Shown: positions 1-8,699, counted from the stretch's first letter. The stretch: DNA of 64,000 nucleotides from Prosthecobacter fusiformis (GCF_004364345.1 NZ_SOCA01000002.1:199711-263710); one strand, 5' to 3'. Translations and numbers: made by a program. Notes: generated by a model from the letters alone, not told the origin.

Positions 1-302
1 ATAATGCCGTATTCCAGCGCCTGGTTTTGCAGATCTTCCAGTAACTGCCCCTGGGCACGTCCCAGGCTTTCGGTCACTGGCATTTTCTCGATCAACCAAG
101 CCCGGCGTTTTTCCCAAAAGGCACGGTCGGCCATCCAGGTATCATTTTCACTTTTCTGCACCTGCAAGGCAGAGATTTTTTGCAATGCCGTACTGCGCCG
201 CTGCATGAATTCATTGGCCAGGATGGCGAACCCCATGAAAACGAGCACACCTACACAGCCGAGCAGGAGGTTCTTTTCACGGGGGGTTAGTTTTTGAGCC
301 AT
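1..302 (-). CDS. GspM/PilO-like secretion protein (3' part cut by window edge)
   Basis: Reading the minus strand from an ATG at 302 gives an open frame to the window edge. It starts MAQKLTPREKNLLLG, runs into one hydrophobic segment (about residues 12-32), and continues with a charged, helix-prone region. This layout of a short cytoplasmic start, one membrane span and a coiled periplasmic part is usual for GspM or PilO, which anchor the inner-membrane assembly platform. It follows the gspL-like gene by about 33 bp in the same direction, as gspM does in type II secretion operons. The name rests on position and topology rather than on a motif; about 100 residues are visible. Confidence 0.65.
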   Translation of the reverse strand, partial: MAQKLTPREKNLLLGCVGVLVFMGFAILANEFMQRRSTALQKISALQVQKSENDTWMADRAFWEKRRAWLIEKMPVTESLGRAQGQLLEDLQNQALEYGI

Positions 303-335
303 GGGTAGGAAAGGTTAAGGGTGGGCGGGCTCAGA

Positions 336-1646
336 TTACTGGAGCTTTCCCTGGGCGCGGAACTGGGCAGTCTTTTCACGCACGGTAGGTTGGGGCTTGC
401 TCCATACATATTGGCCCAGAACTTTGTGTTTTTGCAGGTCTTCCACAAACTGAACGGCGACCTGCGCGTCCCGTGCCTCACCGCGGATATCGATCTCGGT
501 GTCTTTGACCTCGAACTCACGAATGACGATCCCACTCGGCGGCATGAGTTTAGTGACCTCGGCCAGCAGGACCATAGGGTAACGTCTTGGCTCGATGGCA
601 GGTGCGAGCGCTTTCCATCGGTCCACCGTCTTTTTCACCTGCATGGCAGGTTCTGCCGTGGCTTCCACGGCGGCGACCAGCTCTGCTGCCGTGGCTTCCT
701 GCATGCGCAGATAGGCGTAGGAAACAAACGCCAGGGCGATGAAAAGCAAAACGCCCAGGATGCCAAAACGCATCAATTTACTGCGCCGTGCGGTACTGTT
801 CTGCGCCAGGCGGACGGACGTTGGCAACAGGCGCGGCCACGTGCGGGTATCCAATTCTGCATTTGGCGGCAGGTGGGGTACTAGCCTCACAGTCAGACCG
901 GTCAGGCTGGTGAGCGTTTCCGCCGTTTCATCGTTCCATGAAGTACCTGCCAGAGCGATGCCAGAAATGCCACCGACCCCCAGATCCTGTTCCAGGGCTA
1001 AACGGGAAATCAGGATTTCCTGCGCAATCTCATCCATGGAGGCAGTGGCCGGCGCGAAAAGATGGCTGTGATAAAGCTTCCCCTGATAATTGGCAGCCAG
1101 CACCAGAGAACCATGCTCCTCAGTGATCAACACATGGCCGTTCGGCAGCGTCAGCAGACGCAGGGCAGACGTATAGTCCGAGGCCTGCGGTAGTGCCAGA
1201 TCCTGTGGAAAGGGCTCGGCCAGGATATCTACACTGACCGTCGCCACGGAGGCGTTTTGAGTGAGCAGATGCCAGCGAAAATTACGCTGATCTCCGCCCT
1301 CCAGTTTCAGGCCCTTGCGGTCCATCTGGGTGATGATGATCTGCTCCAAAATTTCATGGTCAGCATTCGGCAGCACCAAGCCCACCGTGCGGCATGCGGA
1401 AGCCGGCAGGCCAACGATCAGCGGCTTTCCCTGGCTGGAGACTGAGGCGGGCGTTTCCACAGACTCGCCACCGGTTGCACTCCTTGGTTTCCAAACACGC
1501 CAGGTGGCATCAGGGGAGGGCAAAAGGAGTGTGGTGGCTGCAAACGACATGCGGTATTCTTTCAACGTCGGCTTTGAGGGGAAGTTGCGGGGGAAAGTGA
1601 TCTTCCGTTGATACCGTAAAATCAGCGGTGGGACAGATGGAATCAT
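336..1646 (-). CDS. gspL: GspL/PilM-PilN-like platform protein
   Basis: This 436-residue protein has a long cytoplasmic N-terminal part, one membrane span at about 293-313, and a periplasmic part of about 120 residues resembling the PilN/GspL ferredoxin-like domain. GspL links the secretion ATPase GspE to the membrane platform, and the gene lies between gspK and a gspM-like gene. The ATG at 1646 has a GGCGGG run just before it; an in-frame ATG at 1550 (MSFAATTLLL) is a good alternative start, since the first 32 residues look unlike a conserved N-terminus. The family is assigned from topology and gene order; the sequence is divergent. Confidence 0.7.
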   Translation of the reverse strand: MIPSVPPLILRYQRKITFPRNFPSKPTLKEYRMSFAATTLLLPSPDATWRVWKPRSATGGESVETPASVSSQGKPLIVGLPASACRTVGLVLPNADHEILEQIIITQMDRKGLKLEGGDQRNFRWHLLTQNASVATVSVDILAEPFPQDLALPQASDYTSALRLLTLPNGHVLITEEHGSLVLAANYQGKLYHSHLFAPATASMDEIAQEILISRLALEQDLGVGGISGIALAGTSWNDETAETLTSLTGLTVRLVPHLPPNAELDTRTWPRLLPTSVRLAQNSTARRSKLMRFGILGVLLFIALAFVSYAYLRMQEATAAELVAAVEATAEPAMQVKKTVDRWKALAPAIEPRRYPMVLLAEVTKLMPPSGIVIREFEVKDTEIDIRGEARDAQVAVQFVEDLQKHKVLGQYVWSKPQPTVREKTAQFRAQGKLQ

Positions 1647-1665
1647 CCCGCCACGCCCAACCTTG

Positions 1666-2634
1666 TTATTCCTCCAACCGAGCGAGGTAGGTCAAAGAAC
1701 GGTCATCACCACGCCGCGCGATGATGATGATCTGCGCCCGCTTTTCCCCTACATAACCGGTGCTGGTGATCCGGCGTAAATCATCGTCACTGGTCAGGAT
1801 GCTGCCCATGCTGCGTGCCTGGTCGCCCGTGATGCCGAGCATGCGAAATGCTTCACCATCCGAGATGCGCTGGTCATCCTCCGTTCCCGCGATGCCATCC
1901 GGCCCGTCCCGGCGGCTGATGTAACTGTCCACATCTGTCTCCGAAGCTCCAGATACGGCAATGAGCGTTTCTTTAAATGCCGTGCGCAGATCAATAGTTC
2001 CATCCCCATACACGCTGAAAAATTCACGCCAGTCCGGCTTCAGGCGATCCACCATGCCCATGCCACGCACCAGAAGCATTTCATCCACGTTGATGAAACC
2101 TTTCTGGCGCGGCAGCTCAAAGACGCCCTGGCTTTCGTAAAAGGCAGTCTCAGCACCATTGCTGCGCACTTCATCATTGTTATCCACCCAGTCAGCCAGG
2201 GATTCACTGGCGATGCTGGCTTCATCACTGTTCAGTCCCCACCTGACAAAGAGCTCATAAACCGCCTCCCTCAGACGTTCATCCGTGATGAAATTGATGG
2301 GGATGCGGGCCCCTTCATAATTGATGACCACATCGAAGCCGCTGTCGGGACCGATCTTCTGCTTCAGCACCTTGTCCCCGCGCCGGGCATTGGGATGAAG
2401 TCCCACCGCCAGCCCGCTTTCCGCCAGATGCAACGCACGAAATTCGGCTGAGGCCAGCACTGCCTCTTCCGCACTGTAGCGGATGTATTCCACCACCCCC
2501 ATCACAGTGACAGACATAAGCAACAGCGCCCACACCATCAGCATCAGTGCTGAGCCTGAACGATGGGGCAATCTTGTCGCGCTATGGACGCCATCGGCAT
2601 TCACAGGTGAATCATAAAACAAAAGCGTCTTCAT
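1666..2634 (-). CDS. gspK: Type II secretion minor pseudopilin GspK
   Basis: GspK is the large minor pseudopilin that, with GspI and GspJ, caps the pseudopilus tip. The 322-residue length fits the family. A basic leader ends in RSG and is followed by a hydrophobic helix starting SALMLMVW; the predicted prepilin cut is after Gly27. There is no Glu at position +5 of the mature protein, which is normal for GspK. The helical domain contains LADWVDNNDE, typical of the family. The ATG overlaps the gspJ stop by four bases (ATGA), indicating translational coupling. Confidence 0.85.
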   Translation of the reverse strand: MKTLLFYDSPVNADGVHSATRLPHRSGSALMLMVWALLLMSVTVMGVVEYIRYSAEEAVLASAEFRALHLAESGLAVGLHPNARRGDKVLKQKIGPDSGFDVVINYEGARIPINFITDERLREAVYELFVRWGLNSDEASIASESLADWVDNNDEVRSNGAETAFYESQGVFELPRQKGFINVDEMLLVRGMGMVDRLKPDWREFFSVYGDGTIDLRTAFKETLIAVSGASETDVDSYISRRDGPDGIAGTEDDQRISDGEAFRMLGITGDQARSMGSILTSDDDLRRITSTGYVGEKRAQIIIIARRGDDRSLTYLARLEE

Positions 2635-3476
2635 TTCTTCTCCTCCCCTCCGCCATCTTGTTCACCGCGTCCGCCAGCCTGATTGCCGCCGCCCCGGTTG
2701 TTTTGATTGCTTTGAGTGCTTTGATTTGCAGATGAAGTGCTAGTGCTGCTGCTGCGCGTGCTGGCTGCGATGATGGTGATCGTCGGCACGCTGTACACCA
2801 TGCGGATGGGAGTGGTTCGGTCCTTCATCACAAGCTGCACCTCAATGAGCGCCGGCCACTCGCTGTCGTCCCATTCCTCCAGCCAAGTATCGTCATCCTC
2901 CTTGTAAAAGCGCCATTTGAGCTGCACCACATCCGGCAGCAGCGGCATCCAGTAGCGGCCCTGCTCATCCGGTGCACTCAAACCGGATGTCTCCTGGCGC
3001 AGAGCCATGCCGCTGTCACTCTGGGGGATCAGGTCGTCGCGGGAAAGGCTCAGGTATTGGAGCAGGAGGCCGTTGGCATCCGTGGCACCGTTCGGGTCAG
3101 GCCGCAGTCCCAGGATGGTATCCTCATAAGAAATGGGGTTGATCCCAAAGCTGAAACAGTGAGTGGATCCACTGATCGTCAGTTCCTGTCCCGAGGAGGT
3201 GGGATTGTTCGGATCCAGTGCTGTCAGCGTCAGGGTTGCCGTACTGGGAAGGGTGGTAAAAGCCTTGCGGCAGATGTCCAGGAAACGGTTGATGGAATCA
3301 TTCTCCCGCTGGAGCTGCTCCACCTGGCTCGCCGCACGCACGCTTCCTTGGATAATGGAAAAAAGTGTCCCGGTGATCATCCCGAGGATGGTCAGGGCGA
3401 TGACCACTTCCATCAGGCTGAATCCCGGCAGGAGGCTTCCAGGACAGTTTTTATTTGGTGGCAGGTTTATAAACAT
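2631..3476 (-). CDS. gspJ: Type II secretion minor pseudopilin GspJ
   Basis: The N-terminus carries a prepilin peptidase site, PG|FSLMEVVIALTIL, with Glu at +5, followed by the hydrophobic alpha-1 helix. With the ATG at 3476 the leader is 18 residues and the protein 281 residues. GspJ is a tip pseudopilin partnered with GspI and GspK. The C-terminus has a Ser/Thr/Asn/Gln-rich and then Gly-rich tail (about the last 50 residues), which looks disordered and is not a standard part of the family. The gene overlaps the end of gspI by 26 bp. An AGGAGG lies 15 bases before the ATG; an in-frame GTG nearer to it is a possible alternative start. Confidence 0.82.
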   Translation of the reverse strand: MFINLPPNKNCPGSLLPGFSLMEVVIALTILGMITGTLFSIIQGSVRAASQVEQLQRENDSINRFLDICRKAFTTLPSTATLTLTALDPNNPTSSGQELTISGSTHCFSFGINPISYEDTILGLRPDPNGATDANGLLLQYLSLSRDDLIPQSDSGMALRQETSGLSAPDEQGRYWMPLLPDVVQLKWRFYKEDDDTWLEEWDDSEWPALIEVQLVMKDRTTPIRMVYSVPTITIIAASTRSSSTSTSSANQSTQSNQNNRGGGNQAGGRGEQDGGGEEKK

Positions 3477-3876
3477 ACACGTCCACACTTTCCTCCTGTT
3501 GGTCGTTGCCAGCCACAAAGGTGGCCACGATTTTGAGGTTGTATAAATCTTCCAAAATCTCTCCCCGTGTTGTGGTCAGGGCCACCCGTTCCACAGCGCT
3601 TGTATACGTCACGCCTATGGCGACGTCCGTGTAAGTAGTGGACATCTCATTGAGCGGCTTCCGCCTCACTTCCTCCAAAAAGGATCTCATGCCGATGCGC
3701 ACCCGTTGGTCCTTGTTCAGGATATTGGCCACCTCCATGGAGGTATTCAGTGCCCGTGCCAGCCCCAGGACACCGATGGCAAACATCGATAGAGCAATCA
3801 CCAGTTCAAGCAGGATATAGCCCCCTGGAACTCGCACTTGAGCGTCAGATCGGCGCACGCTAAAACTCCGTTTCAT
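3451..3876 (-). CDS. gspI: Type II secretion minor pseudopilin GspI
   Basis: This 141-residue pseudopilin has the cleavage site GG|YILLELVIALSMFAIGVLG with Glu at +5, then a short globular domain. GspI starts the assembly of the pseudopilus tip. The ATG overlaps the gspH stop by four bases (ATGA), and the 3' end overlaps gspJ. This tight H-I-J-K order is the standard one for type II secretion operons. The closing residues (VDVYVYKPATK) follow a Gln/Glu-rich stretch. Confidence 0.82.
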   Translation of the reverse strand: MKRSFSVRRSDAQVRVPGGYILLELVIALSMFAIGVLGLARALNTSMEVANILNKDQRVRIGMRSFLEEVRRKPLNEMSTTYTDVAIGVTYTSAVERVALTTTRGEILEDLYNLKIVATFVAGNDQQEESVDVYVYKPATK

Positions 3877-4589
3877 CGCAGATCAATGGCCTCCCTGATG
3901 ATGTCAGCCGTCAGTGCGCCGAACTCCACATCAAAGACGGCACTTGGTTGCTCCAGATGCAGCTTCAGCGGCTGGCAAATACCGCTTGGTTGAAAGACCC
4001 ACAGTTTCACCATCTCCCCCTCAACGAAGGTCTCTTCTAGATCCTGCCAAAATTTGAGCCGGTATTGCACATCTGGTGCCAGACTATAGTGCTCCTCCCA
4101 GTTATCGTCCAGTTTGGGTCCCGCAGGTGCCAGGGGCAGGTCAGTCTTGCTGGTTTCGCCAGCCCCGGCATCCAGGTCGGCATCATTATCGTCTGCATTC
4201 GGATTGAGCCGATACACCCCGCTTTCGCCTTGCTGGAGAAAAGTCGTCAGTTCCGCCAGTTGCAAATACGGGCTGAAATAGCGCGAGGCCACAAACCCGC
4301 CCGGGTAAAAAGCCACCTGATAAGGTCGCTTCTCCCTCATGGCCCGGATACGCGCCTCCTTGGCCAGCCGAGCCAGTTCAATGATCGGCTCCCGCGCCTG
4401 TTGCTCCTCCCGCAACCCCTTGAACATCGGCACCGCACCTGCCGCAATGACGATGATGATCGTCAACGAGATGACGATTTCAACCAGGGTGAAACCACGG
4501 TTGAATGAGGAATGGCGAACAAGGCACGGCAAAGCCCCGGAATGATCCGGCTTTGTGCAGTTCTTGATCCTGGATTTGCCATTCTTCAT
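3873..4589 (-). CDS. gspH: Type II secretion pseudopilin GspH/FimT-like
   Basis: The prepilin motif RG|FTLVEIVISLTIIIV with Glu at +5 marks a class III signal, followed by a pilin-like globular domain. GspH is the minor pseudopilin that joins the tip to the GspG shaft. The start is uncertain: ATGs at 4619, 4610 and 4589 and a TTG at 4532 are in frame. The ATG choices give unusually long leaders (32 or more residues before the cut), while the TTG gives a normal one of about 13. The DNA coding for this leader lies in a hairpin-forming repeat (4503-4591), so the extra residues may come from that element. An Asp/Asn-rich loop (NADDNDADLD) lies in the middle of the protein. Confidence 0.78.
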   Translation of the reverse strand: MKNGKSRIKNCTKPDHSGALPCLVRHSSFNRGFTLVEIVISLTIIIVIAAGAVPMFKGLREEQQAREPIIELARLAKEARIRAMREKRPYQVAFYPGGFVASRYFSPYLQLAELTTFLQQGESGVYRLNPNADDNDADLDAGAGETSKTDLPLAPAGPKLDDNWEEHYSLAPDVQYRLKFWQDLEETFVEGEMVKLWVFQPSGICQPLKLHLEQPSAVFDVEFGALTADIIREAIDLR

Positions 4590-4591
4590 TC
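4503..4591. repeat. Imperfect inverted repeat covering the gspH leader region
   Basis: The outer arms GAATGAGGAATGGC (4503-4516) and GCCATTCTTCATTC (4578-4591) are inverted copies with one mismatch. Inside, GCACGGCAAAGCC is matched by GGCTTTGTGC with a two-base bulge, and the centre is CCCCGGAATGATCCGG. The 89-bp unit can fold into one long hairpin, like a REP or MITE element. It lies over the possible starts of gspH. I saw no second copy in this window. Confidence 0.6.
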
Positions 4592-4675
4592 TGGATGGTT
4601 CTGGGGCCATTACTTCCAACCCCGTACATCATCATCGGTTTCATCCAATTTGTCGGGCACGGGGATCGGCTTAAC

Positions 4676-5125
4676 TCACTTCGTCGCGCCAGCCTTCCAG
4701 TTACCCACATCGTCTTCATTGCCGTCCACTCCGTCTTTGCCAACGGACCAGACGTCATAAGCCTTTTTGGATTTCTGGGCTGGATAGCGATACTTGTATT
4801 CCTGTCCCCATGGATCTTTGGGCACTTCTTCCATGAGTGCCGTCCATTTTTCTGGAAGCGGCTCAGTGGTGGGTTTTTCCACGAGCGCTTTCAGCCCCTG
4901 GTCCGTGGTCGGCGGGCGCATATTGCGGGCTTCATAAAGCTGGATCTGGGTCATGATGTTTTGCAGATCTCCGTCCACCCGGGTTTCCTTGGCCACATCC
5001 ACGTTACCTTTCAGCATGTAGATGGAACCGGCGGCCAGGATAGAAATGATCGTCAGCACGATAACGATCTCGATCAGGGTGAAGGCGTGGCGCGGGAGGC
5101 GTTGGAGTTGGCGTGGGATGTTCAT
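4676..5125 (-). CDS. gspG: Type II secretion major pseudopilin GspG
   Basis: GspG forms the shaft of the pseudopilus. The 149-residue protein has a 14-residue basic leader, the motif HA|FTLIEIVIVLTIISILAAG with Glu at +5, and the C-terminal calcium-site pattern DVWSVGKDGVDGNEDDVGNW seen in true GspG proteins. PPTTDQGLKALVEKP and KDPWGQEYKYRYP are also typical. The residue before the cut is Ala rather than the usual Gly. The gene lies between gspF (65 bp away) and gspH. A start at ATG 5125 fits the leader length. Confidence 0.93.
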   Translation of the reverse strand: MNIPRQLQRLPRHAFTLIEIVIVLTIISILAAGSIYMLKGNVDVAKETRVDGDLQNIMTQIQLYEARNMRPPTTDQGLKALVEKPTTEPLPEKWTALMEEVPKDPWGQEYKYRYPAQKSKKAYDVWSVGKDGVDGNEDDVGNWKAGATK

Positions 5126-5189
5126 GGTATTGGATGAAACTGAATGAGATATGAGACTTTAAAAAGATGAAACCGTTGAGTGTAGGACC

Positions 5190-6428
5190 TCACACCCGGC
5201 TCTTGATGCCGTTTACAGATTGGAAAACGGCCGAAATGATGGAGTATGCCACCACCCCGACAATGACGGCCATGAAGACAATGATGATGGGGGAGATGAG
5301 CGCAGTCATACGCTTGATACGCTTATCCAGCTCTTTGTCGTAACGCGCAGCGGCCTTCTCCAGGGAACGGCCCAGCATCCCGGTCTGCTCACCCACGGCG
5401 ATCATGTCAATGAGTGTCATGGGAAAGTGGGATACCTTTTTGAGGGAATTTGAAAGCGCACCGCCTTCGGCCACCAAGCCTGTTACCTTGGCCAGCAGGG
5501 ACTGAATATACACATTCGCGGAGATTTTCGATACCAGACGGATGCTGTTAAGCAGCGGAACTCCATTCCCCACCAAGCTGCCCATGGAGTGGGCGAACTG
5601 GGCATAAAACCGGGTGGCGATCACCGGTCCAAAAAGTGGCAGCTTCAAACGCGTCTCATGCCACCACATCAGCCCCTTCGGAGTAGCCACATACGCTTTA
5701 AACGAAAGCGAAACAGTGATGATCACCGTCAGCATCAACCACCACCACTGAGCCAAAAAGTTGTTAAAGCTGATGAGCATCTGCGTGGCAAACGGCAGCT
5801 TTTGACCGCTCTTGGCCAGCAGGTCCGTGATCTGCGGAACCATCACCGTCATGAATACAATCATCAGGACAATGCATGCACCGATAAGGAAGGCCGGATA
5901 GATCATGGCCGAAGTCACCTTGGCCTGAAGCTCCGCCATGACCACAAGGTTCTGCGCTAGCCGTCGCAGGATTTCGGGAAGCGAGCCGCTCACTTCACCG
6001 GCCGCGACGAGGTTGCAATACAACTCGTCAAAACTGGGCGAGGCTTTCTTCAACGCCTTGGACACTGAGGAACCCTCACGCAACTGGTCCCGCAAAATGG
6101 CCGAGACACGGCGCAGGCCCACGTCTTCTTGGCGCTCCGCAATGACCCTCAGCGCTTGGTCGATCTGCAACCCGCCATCGAGCATGTCTGCCAGCTCTTC
6201 GGTGAAAAGAATGATCTGCGCTCGTTTCAGTCGTACTGGCTGATTATCCAAAGTTTTGGCCGCCGTCTCCGCCGCCGACTTTGCGGATTTCGCTTCCTCC
6301 GCCACCTTCACCGGCGTCAGTGCCTGCGCTTCAAGCTTGCGAAAGGCCTCCGCCTTGGACCCCACAGCAAGGCTACCCGTAACGGTCTGGCCGGTGGCGT
6401 TTAAAGCAGTATAGGAGAAGGAAGGCAT
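5190..6428 (-). CDS. gspF: Type II secretion inner-membrane platform protein GspF
   Basis: GspF/PilC is the polytopic inner-membrane protein thought to be turned by the ATPase to add pseudopilin subunits. The 412-residue length is standard. The N-terminus (MPSFSYTALNATGQ) has the usual start of the family, and two T2SF domains follow (about 75-195 and 275-400). Membrane segments are seen at about 170-195, 220-240 and 380-405. The gene begins eight bases after the toxin gene stop, so it probably depends on transcription through the toxin-antitoxin pair. Confidence 0.93.
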   Translation of the reverse strand: MPSFSYTALNATGQTVTGSLAVGSKAEAFRKLEAQALTPVKVAEEAKSAKSAAETAAKTLDNQPVRLKRAQIILFTEELADMLDGGLQIDQALRVIAERQEDVGLRRVSAILRDQLREGSSVSKALKKASPSFDELYCNLVAAGEVSGSLPEILRRLAQNLVVMAELQAKVTSAMIYPAFLIGACIVLMIVFMTVMVPQITDLLAKSGQKLPFATQMLISFNNFLAQWWWLMLTVIITVSLSFKAYVATPKGLMWWHETRLKLPLFGPVIATRFYAQFAHSMGSLVGNGVPLLNSIRLVSKISANVYIQSLLAKVTGLVAEGGALSNSLKKVSHFPMTLIDMIAVGEQTGMLGRSLEKAAARYDKELDKRIKRMTALISPIIIVFMAVIVGVVAYSIISAVFQSVNGIKSRV

Positions 6429-6435
6429 GAGGAAG

Positions 6436-6732
6436 TTAGCGAGTGCGGAGAATGTCTTGAAGCAGGCTGGGATGGCGACGGCTGTCTAGAATGGCCGCTA
6501 TTTTAACGGTATCATGTTCAACTTGATAAAACACGCCGTGTGGAAAACGCCGGGATGCATAGAAATGAAAGCCATGGCGTTTGCGATGAATACCTCCGAT
6601 CTGACCTAGGGAACGAATCTCCTCCTGAATCTTTTCGAGAAAATACCATCCTGCACCGGTTTCATTTTCCTCATAAAAGTGAAAACTTTCCCGCAGGTCT
6701 TGCTTGGCATCTTCTTCGAGGACGACTTTCAT
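6436..6732 (-). CDS. ParE/RelE-family toxin
   Basis: This 98-residue basic protein has the ParE/RelE fold pattern: KVVLEEDAKQDLRESFHFYEE at the start, a central FLEKIQEEIRSL helix, then RRFPHGVFYQVEHDTVKIAAILDSRRHP, the usual C-terminal strand and Arg-rich end. ParE toxins poison gyrase and RelE cuts mRNA; which applies here cannot be told from sequence. The ATG overlaps the stop of the upstream antitoxin by four bases, the usual arrangement. The pair sits between gspE and gspF in the same direction. Confidence 0.85.
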   Translation of the reverse strand: MKVVLEEDAKQDLRESFHFYEENETGAGWYFLEKIQEEIRSLGQIGGIHRKRHGFHFYASRRFPHGVFYQVEHDTVKIAAILDSRRHPSLLQDILRTR

Positions 6733-6968
6733 TTCAGTTCGTTTCGCAAGTCATCAAAAGCCTGATCCAGATCCTGCCATACAGCTTTGCCACTTTCGAT
6801 TTTTTCAAGGCGTTGGCGAAGAATGGGTTCATGCCATGATGGAGGTGCAATATCGTTTTCATGATCCTCAACCACATCTTGCCATAGAAATTGAAAAAGC
6901 TCCCATTTCTGAGCTGCCGTCAGCTTCTCAATGGGCAGATCAATAGGGGGATTTGCAGAAAAGATCAT
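6729..6968 (-). CDS. Addiction-module antitoxin (TIGR02574-like)
   Basis: This 79-residue acidic protein lies directly upstream of, and overlaps, the ParE-like toxin. The pattern LPIEKLTAAQKWELFQFLWQD followed by PPSWHEPILRQRLEKIESGKAVWQDLDQAFDDLR matches the putative addiction-module component family, whose C-terminus binds the toxin. It probably represses its own promoter, as many such antitoxins do; no operator was identified. It starts 36 bases after the gspE stop. Confidence 0.82.
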   Translation of the reverse strand: MIFSANPPIDLPIEKLTAAQKWELFQFLWQDVVEDHENDIAPPSWHEPILRQRLEKIESGKAVWQDLDQAFDDLRNELK

Positions 6969-7004
6969 GGTCTGAGGATAAGGTTTAGCTGCGGTTTTGC
7001 AATC

Positions 7005-8699
7005 CTACTCGCTGGCTGCCGTCACGGTCATCACTTCTTCCAGGGTGGTGATGCCTTGGAAGGCTTTGCGGAAGCCATACTGGCGCATGGGGATCATGCC
7101 ATCCTTTAGCGCCTGGGCTTTCAGTTCCATGCTGGTCGCGCGTTGGTTGATCTTCTCCTGGAGTGTCTCTGTCATCAGGCAGATTTCCATGATGGCCAGG
7201 CGTCCGGTGAATCCGGTATTGCGGCAGGAGCGGCAGCCGACGGAAGTAAACAGCTTGTCCTTCCATTCCAGGGGGAATCCGCACGCGCGCAGGTGGCTGT
7301 CCTCATAATGCGCCGGGGCTTTGCAATGCGGGCACAGGGTGCGCACCAGCCGCTGGGCCTGGAAGGCACGTACGGAGGAGGAAACCATGAACGGCTCGAT
7401 CCCCATGTCCAAAAGACGGGAGATCCCGCCCACCGCATCATTGGTATGCAGGGTGGAGAATACCAAGTGCCCGGTAAGGGCACCACGAATGGCGATTTCC
7501 ACCGTCTCCTGGTCGCGCATTTCCCCCACCATGATCACGTTCGGGTCACCACGCAGAATGCTGCGCAGACCGGCGGCAAAGGTAAGGTCAATCTCCGGTT
7601 TCACGGCGATCTGGATGATCCCATCCAGCTTGTTTTCCACCGGGTCTTCGATGGTGACGATGCGGCGGTCCTTCGTATTCAGCTCCTTCAGCAGGGTATA
7701 AAGCGTGGTGCTTTTGCCAGATCCGGTCGGCCCGGTGATGAGGATGATGCCATTCGGCGCGGCCAGCAGTTTGCGGAATTTCGCCTCCGTATCCGGGTCC
7801 AGGCCAATGGCTCCCATGTCGAACTTTTTACGGGTCAGCAAACGTAGCGCCACGGATTCTCCATTGACGCTGGGAATGGTCGCTACACGGACGTCGATCG
7901 GCTCGCCATCCAGTTCCAGGTTGATACGGCCATCCTGCGGCATGCGGCGCTCTGCGATATCCAGATGCGCCATGATTTTCAGTCGGGAAATGAGCGAATT
8001 TTGCAGCACCCGCATGTTCGGCGGCACGGGCACCTCGATCAGCTTGCCATCCACTCGGTAGCGGATGCGCAGGTCACGTTCCAGCGGCTCCACATGGATG
8101 TCCGTTGCCCGTTCTTTCAGCGCCTCGCGGAAGACCTGGTTCACAAAGTTCATCACGGTGGCTTCCTCGTCCGCCTCATCCAGGACGTTGACCTCCTGTT
8201 TCATGTCATCGTCCTGGTCGCTGCCATCGCGGCCTTCCAGCAGCTCCTCAAAGTTTTCCGCCCCCACGCCGTATCCCTGATGCAGCGCTTCCAAGATGCG
8301 ATGACGGCTGGCGATCTGCCAATGCACGCGTTTTTGCAGTTCCTGTCCCACCGCCTGGCGTGCGCTGAGGTCAAAGGGGTTATAGGTCAGCACCGTCACT
8401 TCTACGGCACTCACTTGCGTCGGAAAGATGCGATGGCGCAGCGCCAGTTTCGCGGGAAAGCGATTGTGCAGCCCTTCTTGCTCCTGGGATTCTTCATTCG
8501 CATATGGCAGGCTCAGTTGCCCCGCCAGATTGGAAAAGAAGCTCTCCTCATCCACCACATTGGCGTCCAGGACCGCATCAATGAGCGGCAGGCGTTTGTC
8601 TGTTGCTTCCTCCAGCGCATGGCGCAGCCGCGACTGATCCCGGCAGCCCGCGTGGCTGGCGGTTTGGAAAAGGACATCAGAAAGGGAAAGCAGTGCCAT
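7005..8699 (-). CDS. gspE: Type II secretion ATPase GspE
   Basis: GspE/PilB is the hexameric cytoplasmic ATPase that drives pseudopilus growth. The 564-residue protein has an N1E-like domain (about 30-150), then RATDIHVEP at 197, Walker A GPTGSGKST at 323-331, the Asp box around VTIEDPVE at 348, Walker B VIMVGEMRDQET at 388, and the His box FSTLHTND. Two CxxC pairs (456/459 and 489/492) form the zinc site characteristic of GspE and PilB. All catalytic motifs are intact. It precedes the toxin-antitoxin pair and gspF in the operon. Confidence 0.94.
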   Translation of the reverse strand: MALLSLSDVLFQTASHAGCRDQSRLRHALEEATDKRLPLIDAVLDANVVDEESFFSNLAGQLSLPYANEESQEQEGLHNRFPAKLALRHRIFPTQVSAVEVTVLTYNPFDLSARQAVGQELQKRVHWQIASRHRILEALHQGYGVGAENFEELLEGRDGSDQDDDMKQEVNVLDEADEEATVMNFVNQVFREALKERATDIHVEPLERDLRIRYRVDGKLIEVPVPPNMRVLQNSLISRLKIMAHLDIAERRMPQDGRINLELDGEPIDVRVATIPSVNGESVALRLLTRKKFDMGAIGLDPDTEAKFRKLLAAPNGIILITGPTGSGKSTTLYTLLKELNTKDRRIVTIEDPVENKLDGIIQIAVKPEIDLTFAAGLRSILRGDPNVIMVGEMRDQETVEIAIRGALTGHLVFSTLHTNDAVGGISRLLDMGIEPFMVSSSVRAFQAQRLVRTLCPHCKAPAHYEDSHLRACGFPLEWKDKLFTSVGCRSCRNTGFTGRLAIMEICLMTETLQEKINQRATSMELKAQALKDGMIPMRQYGFRKAFQGITTLEEVMTVTAASE

